A stretch of DNA of 64,000 nt, taken from an uncultured Porphyromonas sp. (GTDB lineage Bacteria; Bacteroidota; Bacteroidia; Bacteroidales; Porphyromonadaceae). Both the position numbers and the translations under genes were made by a program. How positions within the stretch are numbered: the first letter of the stretch is position 1; each line of letters begins with the position of its first letter. Below, piece by piece: positions 45,768 through 54,109 of this stretch. Under the pieces are notes generated by a model. It saw only the letters and a list, made by a program, of their open reading frames with translations. It ran no database searches and was not told the DNA's origin. Location of the stretch: the NCBI RefSeq assembly GCF_900541275.1, contig NZ_UQJH01000004.1:1-64000 (forward strand). The letters are read 5' to 3'.

Positions 45768-48254
45768 ATGAGACACTACTACAGACTCCTCCTCACCCTA
45801 CTGCTGCTACTTCCGACCGGCGCCACCCGCCTTCAGGCCCAGGACTTCGGCGACCTGATCGGAGCAGTCGTGGACAAAGAGAACGAGCCCAAGGACGACA
45901 AGGGGAAGGAGGATAAGGACGATAAGGGGAAAAAGTACTCCGACGTCATCAAGAATCCCTCCAAGACCGTGCGAGGATTTATCGACCTGCATCTCCAGAA
46001 GGGGAAGGTCTACATGGAGATCCCGGTCGCCCTCCTCGACCGACCGATGCTCTTCACCGGTCGTGTCGATGCCATCAGCGACAATACCGATGTCATCGCC
46101 GGCGAGATGCCGGCGGAGCCCCTGATGGTCTCTTGGTCAAAGGACGACGAGCGCGTCTACCTCCACCAGCTCAATACCGCCATCACCGCTGACCCCGAGT
46201 CCTCGATCTATAAGAGGGTGCAGGACAATCACCTGATGCCGGTGCTGAGTGCCTTCAAGATCGCCACCTGGCGCCCCGACTCCACTGCTGTGGTGATCGA
46301 CGCCACGTCGCTCTTCCTCACCGACAAGGCCCCGATCACGCCCTTCCTCCCCAAGTCCCCCTTTGACTCCTTCTTCGGAGCCAATAAGCTGAGTGGGAGC
46401 TTCAAGAAGGACCTCTCCTCCGTCACCGACATCAGCGCCTTCCCGCGCAATCTCAACGTGACCGTCCGCGCCGTCTACACCGTGGACAAGGAGCCCTTCA
46501 CCGCTGTGATCAATGCCTCCCTCGGTCTGCTGCCGGACGACAAGGATATGATGCGTCCCCGCCTGCACGACTACCGCATAGGCTATTTCACCAACGGGAC
46601 CACCAAGATCACCACCGACGCCCTGTCGATGGAGAAGGTGAAGTACATCAATCGCTGGCGCCTGGAGCCAAAGCCCGAGGACATCGAGCGGCATAAGCGA
46701 GGCGAACTCGTCGTCCCCGCCAAGCCAATCGTCTACTACGTCGATGATGCATTCCCCGACGAATGGTACCCCTACCTCAAGCAAGGCATCGAGGACTGGC
46801 AGAAGGCATTTGAGGCCATAGGCTTCAAGGACGCCATCGTCGCGAAGCGCTATCCGAAGGATGACCCGAGCTTTAACCCCAACGACATTCGCTACACCTG
46901 CCTCATCTACTCCTCCTCTCAGCAGGCCAATGCGATGGGACCCTCCTGGACCGACCCCCGCACAGGTGAGATCCTCCAGGCCTCGGTATACTTCTACCAC
47001 AACGTGCTGGAGCTGATCCACGACTGGCGATTCTGCCAGACAGCGGCTGCCGATCCCTCCGCTCGCGGTCTCCACTACGAGATCTCCGTCCTCGGTCCGA
47101 TGCTGCGCTACATCGTGGCACACGAGGTGGGGCACACCCTTGGCCTGATGCACAATATGGGTGCCTCCTCTTCCTACAAGGTGGAGGACCTCCGCTCCCC
47201 CGACTTCACCGCCAAGTACGGCACCACCCCATCCATCATGGACTACGCGCGCTACAATTACGTCGCACAGCCCGGTGATGGCGTGACCAACTTCCTCCCA
47301 CCCCTCATCGGTATGTACGATATGTACGCCATCGCCTGGGGCTACAAGCCGATCTACGAGGCTGCCACCCCAGAGGAGGAGCGTCCGATCCTCAATCGCT
47401 GGATCACTGAGAAGCAGGGTGACCGTCGCTTCGCCTACGGGCCTCAACAGATCCTCTCCAATGCCGACTACACCGCTCAGACCGAGGACCTTGGCGATGA
47501 TCCGGTGCTGGCAAGCTACTACGGGATCGAGAATCTAAAGCGCACAGTGGATCATCTCTTTGACTGGACTCCTCAGGAAGACGGCAAGACCTACAAGGCT
47601 CAGGAGCGCCTGCTCAGCTCGCTGGCAGGGCAGTTCCGCCTCTACATCGGCCACGCCACCTCCGTCATCGGAGGCTTTAGGAGAAATCTCCCCGTGCACG
47701 GTGACGGACAGACCAAGTACTCCGTGCCCTCCCGGAAGGAGCAGCAACGCGCACTTCGCTTTGTCCTCGACCAGTCAATTGACTTCCCCCGCTGGATGTC
47801 CACGAAGGAGGTGACGGAGAAGCTTGGCAAGCAGCCCAATAGCTTCTCCGACCAGATCTTCTCCACCATGAGCATGCTGACCGGCACCTCCGTCCTGAGC
47901 CGTCTCTCCAATACGGCTCTCTACTCCGAGGAGCGAAACCCCTACACGCCCGATGCCTACCTCGCCGACCTGCACGACTATGTGTGGCAAAATGGCGGAG
48001 CACTCACCCCCGTGGAGCGCAATATGCAGTATGCCTACGTCACTCAGCTGCTCAGCGGGCTCGGACTCGATGGGAAGAAGAGCAACGACAAGCAGAAGCT
48101 CAAGACTCAGGCGATCAACGTCCGTGGACCGCTCTACAAGAGCCTCCTCGGTGCCCGCTCAGTCATCTCCTCACGGATGGGCAACCACCCCGAGGCCGGT
48201 CACTACGCCGATCTCTACTACATGATCGATCGCGCCCTCAGCGGTAGGAACTGA
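45768..48254 (+). CDS. Secreted zinc metalloprotease (DUF5117/DUF4953-type)
   Basis: This 828-residue exported protein has a signal peptide cleaved near LQAQD. A short Lys/Asp-rich stretch follows (about 40-60), then DUF5118/DUF5117-like regions, and a catalytic domain with the metzincin motif HEVGHTLGLMH. His452, Glu453, His456 and His462 lie at codons 47121-47153. The following SIMDYARYNYVAQPGDG contains a Met-turn. The C-terminal half is DUF4953-like. It probably degrades proteins at the surface or in the periplasm to feed the SusCD importer. It is the last gene of the four-gene locus, before a strong terminator. Confidence 0.88.
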   Translation: MRHYYRLLLTLLLLLPTGATRLQAQDFGDLIGAVVDKENEPKDDKGKEDKDDKGKKYSDVIKNPSKTVRGFIDLHLQKGKVYMEIPVALLDRPMLFTGRVDAISDNTDVIAGEMPAEPLMVSWSKDDERVYLHQLNTAITADPESSIYKRVQDNHLMPVLSAFKIATWRPDSTAVVIDATSLFLTDKAPITPFLPKSPFDSFFGANKLSGSFKKDLSSVTDISAFPRNLNVTVRAVYTVDKEPFTAVINASLGLLPDDKDMMRPRLHDYRIGYFTNGTTKITTDALSMEKVKYINRWRLEPKPEDIERHKRGELVVPAKPIVYYVDDAFPDEWYPYLKQGIEDWQKAFEAIGFKDAIVAKRYPKDDPSFNPNDIRYTCLIYSSSQQANAMGPSWTDPRTGEILQASVYFYHNVLELIHDWRFCQTAAADPSARGLHYEISVLGPMLRYIVAHEVGHTLGLMHNMGASSSYKVEDLRSPDFTAKYGTTPSIMDYARYNYVAQPGDGVTNFLPPLIGMYDMYAIAWGYKPIYEAATPEEERPILNRWITEKQGDRRFAYGPQQILSNADYTAQTEDLGDDPVLASYYGIENLKRTVDHLFDWTPQEDGKTYKAQERLLSSLAGQFRLYIGHATSVIGGFRRNLPVHGDGQTKYSVPSRKEQQRALRFVLDQSIDFPRWMSTKEVTEKLGKQPNSFSDQIFSTMSMLTGTSVLSRLSNTALYSEERNPYTPDAYLADLHDYVWQNGGALTPVERNMQYAYVTQLLSGLGLDGKKSNDKQKLKTQAINVRGPLYKSLLGARSVISSRMGNHPEAGHYADLYYMIDRALSGRN

Positions 48255-48270
48255 TCCCCCCAACCCATCA

Positions 48271-48308
48271 AGCGGGGCATGTCGACCACCCGGTCGGCAT
48301 GCCCCGCT
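48271..48308. terminator. Hairpin terminator of the SusCD locus
   Basis: Arms of 17 bases (48271-48287 and 48292-48308) pair with a single G-U wobble around a 4-base loop, followed by TCTTTTTATTTATTTATT. Position 16 bases after the protease stop and the T-tract make it a strong terminator. Confidence 0.92.
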
Positions 48309-48444
48309 TCTTTTTATTTATTTATTAAGGTCATCTAACACACCACCTCTCGGGAAGCGAGAGACGCTACTCAGCCACTCAGGGGACTTCTTTGTGCCAT
48401 TATTTGTCGGTTCTTATTCGCTACCTTATTGGATCAAGAAGGAC

Positions 48445-48589
48445 AGCACCCCGGAGGGGTGCTCGTTTTTTAGCCACGGGTCGAGAGGCGTAGCCTCGAA
48501 GACCCGTGGACTAGACATAGCAAGCAATCGCGACCCCGCCAGGGTGTCGCACTTACCAGTCAGGCAATCAGTGCGACACCTTGGCGGGG
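48445..48589. repeat. Cluster of three strong hairpins
   Basis: AGCACCCC GGA GGGGTGCT (48445-48463, followed by CGTTTTTTA) looks like a terminator. CCACGGGTC...GACCCGTGG (48474-48509) encloses an inner GAGGC/GCCTC hairpin. A long inverted repeat with 20-base arms (48534-48553 and 48570-48589, one G-U pair) completes the cluster. The stems have unrelated sequences but the same layout as hairpins around 18250-18570. No coding potential was found despite an 82-codon open frame across the region. Confidence 0.75.
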
Positions 48590-48613
48590 GCGATGGGAAA
48601 GAGGATTTCTGCT

Positions 48614-48772
48614 CGGCGACCCGCAAGGGGTCGAGGGTGTAGGGACGGGGCTCTGTACATCGGTCACCGCTTCGCGGATGACCGATGCCTATGGAGCGAG
48701 CACCCTTCGGGTGCCTCAGGGATGAGCCCCCTTGATATATGATTACTTTAATGCTCAAATGGGTCACCCCTG
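48614..48772 (+). repeat. Hairpin-rich repeat element, third copy
   Basis: The segment begins with the 21-base inner arm (48614-48634), continues with the conserved block shared with 18467-18552, ends its hairpin part with GCACCCTTCGGGTGC (48700-48714), and carries the outer motif CAAATGGGTCACCCCTG at 48756-48772. Compared with the copy at 18467, the terminal hairpin has a different loop and stem length but complementary arms, so the structure rather than the sequence is conserved. It precedes array D by 33 bases. Confidence 0.8.
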
Positions 48773-48805
48773 TCCCCTCAATCGACCTTAGGATCACCCC
48801 TAAAT

Positions 48806-48865
48806 CTAATACCGATATTAGTGATCACTAATACCGATATTAGACTTCACTAATATCGGTATTAG
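48806..48865. repeat. 22-bp-period palindrome array D (three copies)
   Basis: Two perfect direct units (48806-48821, 48828-48843) and one inverted unit (48850-48865) are separated by TGATCA and ACTTCA, with the same period and final inversion as the other three arrays. It lies in the convergent gap between the SusCD locus and the yidC operon. Confidence 0.95.
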
Positions 48866-48942
48866 AGTTTCGCAAGAAGGATAGGAGGTAGACGGGCTAT
48901 AGACCGAGGAGGTAGAGAGGACGCGGAAGTGGGACAAGAAAG

Positions 48943-48984
48943 CCCCCTCTCTCTCTGCCAAGGTCTCGGCAGAGAGAGAGGGGG
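48943..48984. terminator. Hairpin terminator of the pyrG-yidC operon
   Basis: Perfect 17-base purine/pyrimidine arms (48943-48959 and 48968-48984, CCCCCTCTCTCTCTGCC and complement) with an 8-base loop, located just after the minus-strand small membrane-protein gene. Confidence 0.75.
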
Positions 48985-49046
48985 GTATGTGTGTAGAGGG
49001 ACGACGGATCAAGGAGGGTCCTCGGTGCCGTCAGCCCGGAGGGACC

Positions 49047-49235
49047 TTAGCTCTGAGGGTCGTCGGTGGCGTCTCTCTTGATGAAGAGCCAGATCACCAG
49101 AGCGATGATCACGAGCACGAGGAGAGAGATCCCGGCGAAGGCGAGGAGGTGGACGGCACCCTTGACGGCGTAGTAGATCCCTACGCAGAGGAGGAAGATG
49201 ATCGCAAGGGTGATGAGGATTTTCTTGAAGTTCAT
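49047..49235 (-). CDS. Small membrane protein downstream of yidC
   Basis: This 62-residue protein consists of a Lys-rich start (MNFKKILITLAIIF), two hydrophobic helices separated by KGAVHLLAFAG, and the tail WLFIKRDATDDPQS. It begins 28 bases after the yidC stop on the same strand and before the shared terminator. The strongly patterned two-helix composition argues that it is a real gene. No family recognised. Confidence 0.6.
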   Translation of the reverse strand: MNFKKILITLAIIFLLCVGIYYAVKGAVHLLAFAGISLLVLVIIALVIWLFIKRDATDDPQS

Positions 49236-49263
49236 ATACTTAACTCTTATATGGGTTGGCGTG

Positions 49264-51168
49264 TTAGCGTCCGTTTTTCTGCTGCTCGCGGAGCCTCTTC
49301 ATCTGCTCCTTCTGAGCTCTCTCAAGCCGCTCCATGAAGCCTGACTGCTTCTTTTTCTTGGGCTTCTTGGCATTCTCCTGCAGCTGGGCGAAGAGCTTCT
49401 TCTCATCGATAGCCCACTGGAAGGCCTTGGTCTGCAGGATACTGATGAGGAGGGAGACGAAGTAGTAGAGCGAGAGTCCGGAGGCGTTGTTATTGAGGAA
49501 GAAGAAGAGGAAGACCGACATGAAGATCGGCATCGCCTTCATCATGCAGGCAGACTGCTGATCACCGCCTGCCGTGCCGGACTGCGTGAGCCGCATGTAG
49601 ATGATCTGCGTCACGGTCATCAGGAGGCAGAAGAGCGAGATGTGGTCCCCGATCATCGGTATGTCGGCACCCCAGCGGATCACGTCGTCGTAGGTACTGA
49701 GGTCCTGCGCCCAGAGGAAGCTCTCACCGCGGAGGTTGAGGCTGGTGGGGAAGTACTGGTACATCGCGATGAGGATCGGCATCTGGAGGAGCATAGGCAG
49801 GCAGCCGCCCATGACGTTGACGCCGGCATTCTGGTAGAGCTGCATCGTCGCCTTATTGCGCTCCATCATCTTGTCCTCGCCGGGATACTTCACATTGATC
49901 TCATCGACGAGTGGCTTGATGACCCGCATCTTGGCCTGACTCTTAAAGGACTTGTAGGTAAAGGGAGCGAGTATCAGCTTGATGATCAGCGTCAGGAGGA
50001 TGATGATGAGCCCGTAATTGGAGATGTACTTCTCGAGGAAATTGAAGACCGGCAGTACGACCCAGACGGTGATGAAGCGGAACCACTTCCCCATATCAAT
50101 CACCTCGGTCAGGTGGGTCTTGTCGCCAAGGTCCTTGTCGAGGCTCTTCAAGAGGGTGTGGTCATTGGGACCATTGTAGATCTGGAGCGAGATGGGCTGT
50201 GTGCCATCAAAGGGGAGGACAAACTTTGCCTCCATCTCCTTGAGTTTCTGCGGATCTCCCTTGATCACCTCCTGGCTTGCCGCCAGTGTGCCTAGGCGAT
50301 TGCGGGAATAGACGATCGTGGAGAAGAACATGTCTCGGAAGGCGACCCACTTCACCTCGTTCGTCAGCTCCTTATCCTCCGACTTGCCGGTATTGAGCTT
50401 ATCGACGTCACCGTCGGTGAATTCGTAGGCTATGCCGGAGTAGCGCTGCTCGGCCTGCTCGCTCTTCTCATTCTTATAGATAGAGAGGGACATATCCGCA
50501 TCGAGGAAGGGGGAGTTGGGGGCCATCACGCTCTTGAAGTCTCTCGTGCCGGCGATGGTGACATCGATGAGGTACTTGGGGAGAAGGGTGTAGACGAGCG
50601 TGAGGCTGGAGCCATTGGTCGCCATGGCAGACATCTTGACCTGCGTGGGGCTCACCTGCTCGCCGACGAAGTAGAGGTCCTCGGTGCGGACGACGCGGTT
50701 CCCGCTCGTGAAGAGGGTGAGATTGAAGTGGCTGTCGTCCGGTCGGATGAGCCGGATGGGGGCTCCCTGGTAGTCCTTGTACCCCAGTACCTCCGAGGAG
50801 ATCGGCTTACCGCCCTTCGTGGAGAGGGTGACGGAGAGGGAGTCATTGGCGATCGTGAAGGTCTGCTCCCTACCGTGTGCAGCGGGAGCGAAGGGACCAA
50901 ATGCCTCCGCTGCCTGAGCCGTCAGGATGGAGTCGCGCTCGGCGGGGGTGTACTGTGCGAGGGTGGCACTCCTACGGAGGGAGTCCTCTGTCGCGATCCG
51001 GTCTATGGAGTCGGCCATGGCGCGCTCCTCGGCCTGAGCGGCGAGCGCCACGGAGTCGGCGTAGCGCTGCCGGAGCTCCAGCTCCTCCTTGGAGGGGCGC
51101 CCGAGGAGGGAGAATACCACGAGGACTACGCCCATGAGGACGAGACCGATGATCGTATTTTTATCCAT
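49264..51168 (-). CDS. yidC: Membrane protein insertase YidC
   Basis: This 634-residue inner-membrane insertase has the first helix TIIGLVLMGVVLVVFSLLG, a large periplasmic beta domain (about 85-345), and the conserved C-terminal core. The core has VFNFLEKYISNYGLIIILL, PFTYKSFKSQAKMRVIKPLV and GCLPMLLQMPILIAMYQYFP. A basic C-terminal tail (KKPKKKKQSGFMERLERAQK) is typical of Bacteroidetes and may bind ribosomes. It follows pyrG, with which it is probably co-transcribed. Confidence 0.95.
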   Translation of the reverse strand: MDKNTIIGLVLMGVVLVVFSLLGRPSKEELELRQRYADSVALAAQAEERAMADSIDRIATEDSLRRSATLAQYTPAERDSILTAQAAEAFGPFAPAAHGREQTFTIANDSLSVTLSTKGGKPISSEVLGYKDYQGAPIRLIRPDDSHFNLTLFTSGNRVVRTEDLYFVGEQVSPTQVKMSAMATNGSSLTLVYTLLPKYLIDVTIAGTRDFKSVMAPNSPFLDADMSLSIYKNEKSEQAEQRYSGIAYEFTDGDVDKLNTGKSEDKELTNEVKWVAFRDMFFSTIVYSRNRLGTLAASQEVIKGDPQKLKEMEAKFVLPFDGTQPISLQIYNGPNDHTLLKSLDKDLGDKTHLTEVIDMGKWFRFITVWVVLPVFNFLEKYISNYGLIIILLTLIIKLILAPFTYKSFKSQAKMRVIKPLVDEINVKYPGEDKMMERNKATMQLYQNAGVNVMGGCLPMLLQMPILIAMYQYFPTSLNLRGESFLWAQDLSTYDDVIRWGADIPMIGDHISLFCLLMTVTQIIYMRLTQSGTAGGDQQSACMMKAMPIFMSVFLFFFLNNNASGLSLYYFVSLLISILQTKAFQWAIDEKKLFAQLQENAKKPKKKKQSGFMERLERAQKEQMKRLREQQKNGR

Positions 51169-51243
51169 TACTTATCTGTCTGAGGACAGCTCGGCAGAGC
51201 GAGCCGTCGAGATGATCGTCTGTACTTAGTGTGTAGACCTGAT

Positions 51244-52887
51244 TTACTTGGTCTCTCCCTCACGGGCAGCCTTATGCCGAAGGGCCGCCTCAACGAGAGA
51301 CATGAAGAGCGGGTGGGTGTGCTGGAGAGTGCTGGAGTACTCGGGGTGATACTGCACGCCGATAAACCACTGCTTGTCGGGCAACTCCACCACCTCCACG
51401 AGACCGGTCTCGGGGTTGCGACCAGCGATCAGCACGCCCGCCTCCTCAAAGGCCTGCTCGTACTTGCTATTAAACTCATACCGGTGGCGGTGACGCTCAC
51501 GGATGGTCTCCGTGCCGTAGATCTGTGCCACCTTGCTACCCTTAGTCAGCTCGCAATCGTAGCCACCGAGGCGCATGGTGCCGCCCAACATGGTCACCTC
51601 CTTCTGCTCCTCCATCAGGTCGATGACGGGGTCGGGGGTCTGGGAGTCAAATTCGGTACTATTGGCCTGCTCCAGCCCGAGCATATCGCGGGCTATCTCG
51701 ATGCAGATGCACTGCATGCCGAGGCAGATGCCGAGGGTCGGCAGGTCGTGCTCACGGCAGTAGCGGATCGCGGTCAGCTTGCCGGGGATGCCACGCGAGC
51801 CGAAGCCCGGTGCGATCACCACCGCATCGCAGGGAGCGAGTAGCTCAGCGACATTCTCATCCGTGATCTTCTCGCTCGAGATGCGGACGAGATCGACCAA
51901 GCGACCATTATAGACACCGCTCTGCTGGATCGCCTCGTCGATCGACTTGTAGGCGTCCTGGAGAGAGACGTACTTGCCGACGAGACCGATCTTGACCGGC
52001 TCTTTCTTCTTCGCCTCCTCGCCCAGCTCGAGGTAGTGGCGCCACTCCTTCAGCTCGGGAGCGGGACCGACGGGGAGCTTGAGCTGCCGCAGCACCGCCT
52101 CGTCCATTTTCTGCTCCTGGAGGAGTAGCGGCACACGGTAGATGGAGGGGCAGTCGTAGGACTGGATCACCGCATCCTTGGGGACGTTGCAGAAGAGTGC
52201 CACCTTGCGCAGCAGGTCATCCTCGAGCCTCATCTCGCTCCTCAGGACCAGCATATCCGGCTGGATACCCTCCTCCTGGAGTGACTTGACAGAGTGCTGG
52301 GTAGGCTTCGTCTTAAGCTCCTTAGCCGCATGGAGATAGGGGACATAGGTGAGGTGGATCACCATACAATTGTCGTCACCCAGCTCCCACTTGAGCTGGC
52401 GCACCGCCTCGAGGAAGGGGAGCGACTCAATGTCGCCCACCGTGCCACCGATCTCGGTGATGATGATGTCGTAGTCGTCGTCCTTAGAGAGGCGCTTGAC
52501 ACAGCGCTTGATCTCGTCCGTGATGTGGGGGACCACCTGTACCGTCTTGCCGAGGAAGTCTCCCCGGCGCTCCCGCTGGATCACGTTTTGATAGACGCGC
52601 CCGGTGGTGACGTTGCTATTGCGGGAGGTCTTGATGTCGAGGAAGCGCTCATAGTGCCCGAGGTCGAGGTCAGCCTCATAGCCGTCATCGGTGACGAAGC
52701 ACTCGCCATGCTCGTAGGGATTGAGCGTCCCCGGGTCGATATTGATATAGGGATCAAACTTCTGGATGGTGCACTTCAGCCCGCGGCTGATCAGCAGTCG
52801 TCCGAGAGAGGAGGCGATGATGCCCTTACCGAGGGAGGAGACCACCCCGCCGGTGACGAATATATACTTGGTGTCCTTTGTTTTCAT
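51244..52887 (-). CDS. pyrG: CTP synthase
   Basis: This 547-residue enzyme converts UTP to CTP with glutamine as the amide donor. It has the synthetase domain (start KYIFVTGGVVSSLGKGIIAS, then TEIGGTVGDIESLPFLEAVR) and the class I glutamine amidotransferase domain with the nucleophile in LGICLGMQCICIEIARDMLG and HPEYSS near the end. The open frame runs 21 codons further upstream, but ATG 52887 matches the family start. The promoter is at 52939. Confidence 0.96.
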   Translation of the reverse strand: MKTKDTKYIFVTGGVVSSLGKGIIASSLGRLLISRGLKCTIQKFDPYINIDPGTLNPYEHGECFVTDDGYEADLDLGHYERFLDIKTSRNSNVTTGRVYQNVIQRERRGDFLGKTVQVVPHITDEIKRCVKRLSKDDDYDIIITEIGGTVGDIESLPFLEAVRQLKWELGDDNCMVIHLTYVPYLHAAKELKTKPTQHSVKSLQEEGIQPDMLVLRSEMRLEDDLLRKVALFCNVPKDAVIQSYDCPSIYRVPLLLQEQKMDEAVLRQLKLPVGPAPELKEWRHYLELGEEAKKKEPVKIGLVGKYVSLQDAYKSIDEAIQQSGVYNGRLVDLVRISSEKITDENVAELLAPCDAVVIAPGFGSRGIPGKLTAIRYCREHDLPTLGICLGMQCICIEIARDMLGLEQANSTEFDSQTPDPVIDLMEEQKEVTMLGGTMRLGGYDCELTKGSKVAQIYGTETIRERHRHRYEFNSKYEQAFEEAGVLIAGRNPETGLVEVVELPDKQWFIGVQYHPEYSSTLQHTHPLFMSLVEAALRHKAAREGETK

Positions 52888-52938
52888 GGCGCTACAATGA
52901 CTGGATAATAACAGCATAGACCCACCTACACTGTGTCG

Positions 52939-52946
52939 CAAAGATA
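52939..52946 (-). promoter_or_regulatory. -7 promoter box (TATCTTTG) of pyrG
   Basis: A perfect box on the minus strand, 51 bases before the chosen ATG. It excludes the upstream in-frame start at 52950. Confidence 0.65.
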
Positions 52947-52973
52947 CCATTTTTACCCCGAAGGCTCACAAGG

Positions 52974-53010
52974 AGCGTCCCCTGCCGTGTGATGCACGAC
53001 AGGGGACGCT
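52974..53010. terminator. Hairpin terminator after cbiK
   Basis: Arms of 16 bases with one mismatch (52974-52989 and 52995-53010, AGCGTCCCCTG...CAGGGGACGCT) and loop TGATG lie 24 bases after the cbiK stop. No T-tract follows, so it may be a weaker stop or an mRNA-stabilising structure. Confidence 0.65.
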
Positions 53011-53033
53011 GAGGGTATGAGAGGGGGGAAAAA

Positions 53034-54065
53034 TTAGTCCTCCTTCTCAGGATACATAGGTGCCCCCTTCAGGGTCTGCTCCATGTGGCTGATCCAGACG
53101 TTGGCGATGGCGGGATAGTCGGCAAGTCCCTTCATGATGCAATTCTCGAGCGTGCAGGTGTAGCCGGCCTTGACCATCTCGGCGCGCCAGCTGCCCTCCT
53201 CGGCAGGGGTCCCTACTCCGCCCTTGAGGTCATTATTGGCGTGGTCACCGGCGATGGACATCAGCGGGTGGAGGATCACCTCGCCGGAGGTAAAGCCGGC
53301 TTTCTTCATCCGTCCGATCATCTCGCCAACGTAGTTGCCCTCCATATCAACCGTGGCGACGAAGTAGTGCATGTCGAGCTTCTGGAGCGCCTTCTCGATC
53401 ATGATGTAGCGGCTGTTTCCGTTGCCGTAGTTCATATCGGCAGGGTTACCGTGACCCATGAAGCATACGAGCTTACCGGCCTTGACCTCCTTGCCGTAGA
53501 CCTTGTGCAGCTCAGCGGCCACCTTGTCACAGTCGACCGCCTCGTAGAGGAGCGGTCCGGCGAGGTAGACGGTCACATCGGCAAAGGGGGTCTTTCCTCC
53601 CTCGACGCTGTGGTTGTGGAAGTCCTTGAGACAATTCTGCACCCGGAGATATTCCTCACCGGGGATGACGTGGAGGGACTGCACGGCGATGTCCTTGTAG
53701 CCGGCATTGCCGAGCGCCTCCATGTAGAATTGCGGGGCATAGTAGTTCCACCCCTTCTGCGCACAACGAGTCATGCAGATCTCGGAGGTGAAGGAGAAGT
53801 AGACGTCCCGGTCGGGGAACTTTGCCTTGAAGCTCTTGACCAGCTCCTTGAAGGACTGCTGTGGAGCATCCCAGGTGCTGCCGAAGGAGACGAGGAGGAG
53901 TGCCTTATCGGTGCTCTTTTTCGTCTTGACCTCCTGCGTCACGGCAGTCATCTTGCGGTCAAAATTGGACTTTAGGTCCGGCTTGTTGCTCTCCTCGCAG
54001 CCGCTGAGGGCTGTAGCGAGCATGCCCATCAGAAGGAGGGGCATTAGTTTCATTAGCTTACGCAT
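53034..54065 (-). CDS. cbiK: Lipoprotein sirohydrochlorin cobaltochelatase (CbiK-like)
   Basis: This 343-residue protein inserts cobalt into sirohydrochlorin early in anaerobic cobalamin synthesis. Typical CbiK blocks are LLLVSFGSTWDAPQQSFKEL, LHVIPGEEYLRV, CFMGHGNPADMNYGN and LHPLMSIAGDHANNDLKGG, with the metal-binding His residues in HVIPGEEY and GHGN. It carries a lipoprotein signal (LMGMLATALSGC), so it would sit on the periplasmic side, as known for CbiK-P forms of Desulfovibrio. ATG 54065 is chosen for the lipobox. It is the last gene of the operon, directly after the TonB receptor. Confidence 0.88.
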   Translation of the reverse strand: MRKLMKLMPLLLMGMLATALSGCEESNKPDLKSNFDRKMTAVTQEVKTKKSTDKALLLVSFGSTWDAPQQSFKELVKSFKAKFPDRDVYFSFTSEICMTRCAQKGWNYYAPQFYMEALGNAGYKDIAVQSLHVIPGEEYLRVQNCLKDFHNHSVEGGKTPFADVTVYLAGPLLYEAVDCDKVAAELHKVYGKEVKAGKLVCFMGHGNPADMNYGNGNSRYIMIEKALQKLDMHYFVATVDMEGNYVGEMIGRMKKAGFTSGEVILHPLMSIAGDHANNDLKGGVGTPAEEGSWRAEMVKAGYTCTLENCIMKGLADYPAIANVWISHMEQTLKGAPMYPEKED

Positions 54066-54109
54066 AGTAAAGTGATGGTAAAAAGGTGAGTAAAAAACTA
54101 TAGTTGCGA

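Noticed and set aside
46137..47447. A 436-codon open frame opposite the metzincin gene, and similar long antisense frames at 38247-39524, 57553-58527 and 60571-61458
   Set aside because: All lie opposite well-identified genes, have repetitive GC-driven composition (runs of HH, GG, EE) and no recognisable domain.
48394..48642. An 82-codon open frame across the hairpin cluster
   Set aside because: Its sequence follows the inverted repeats, which are not conserved as protein in the other copies of the element.
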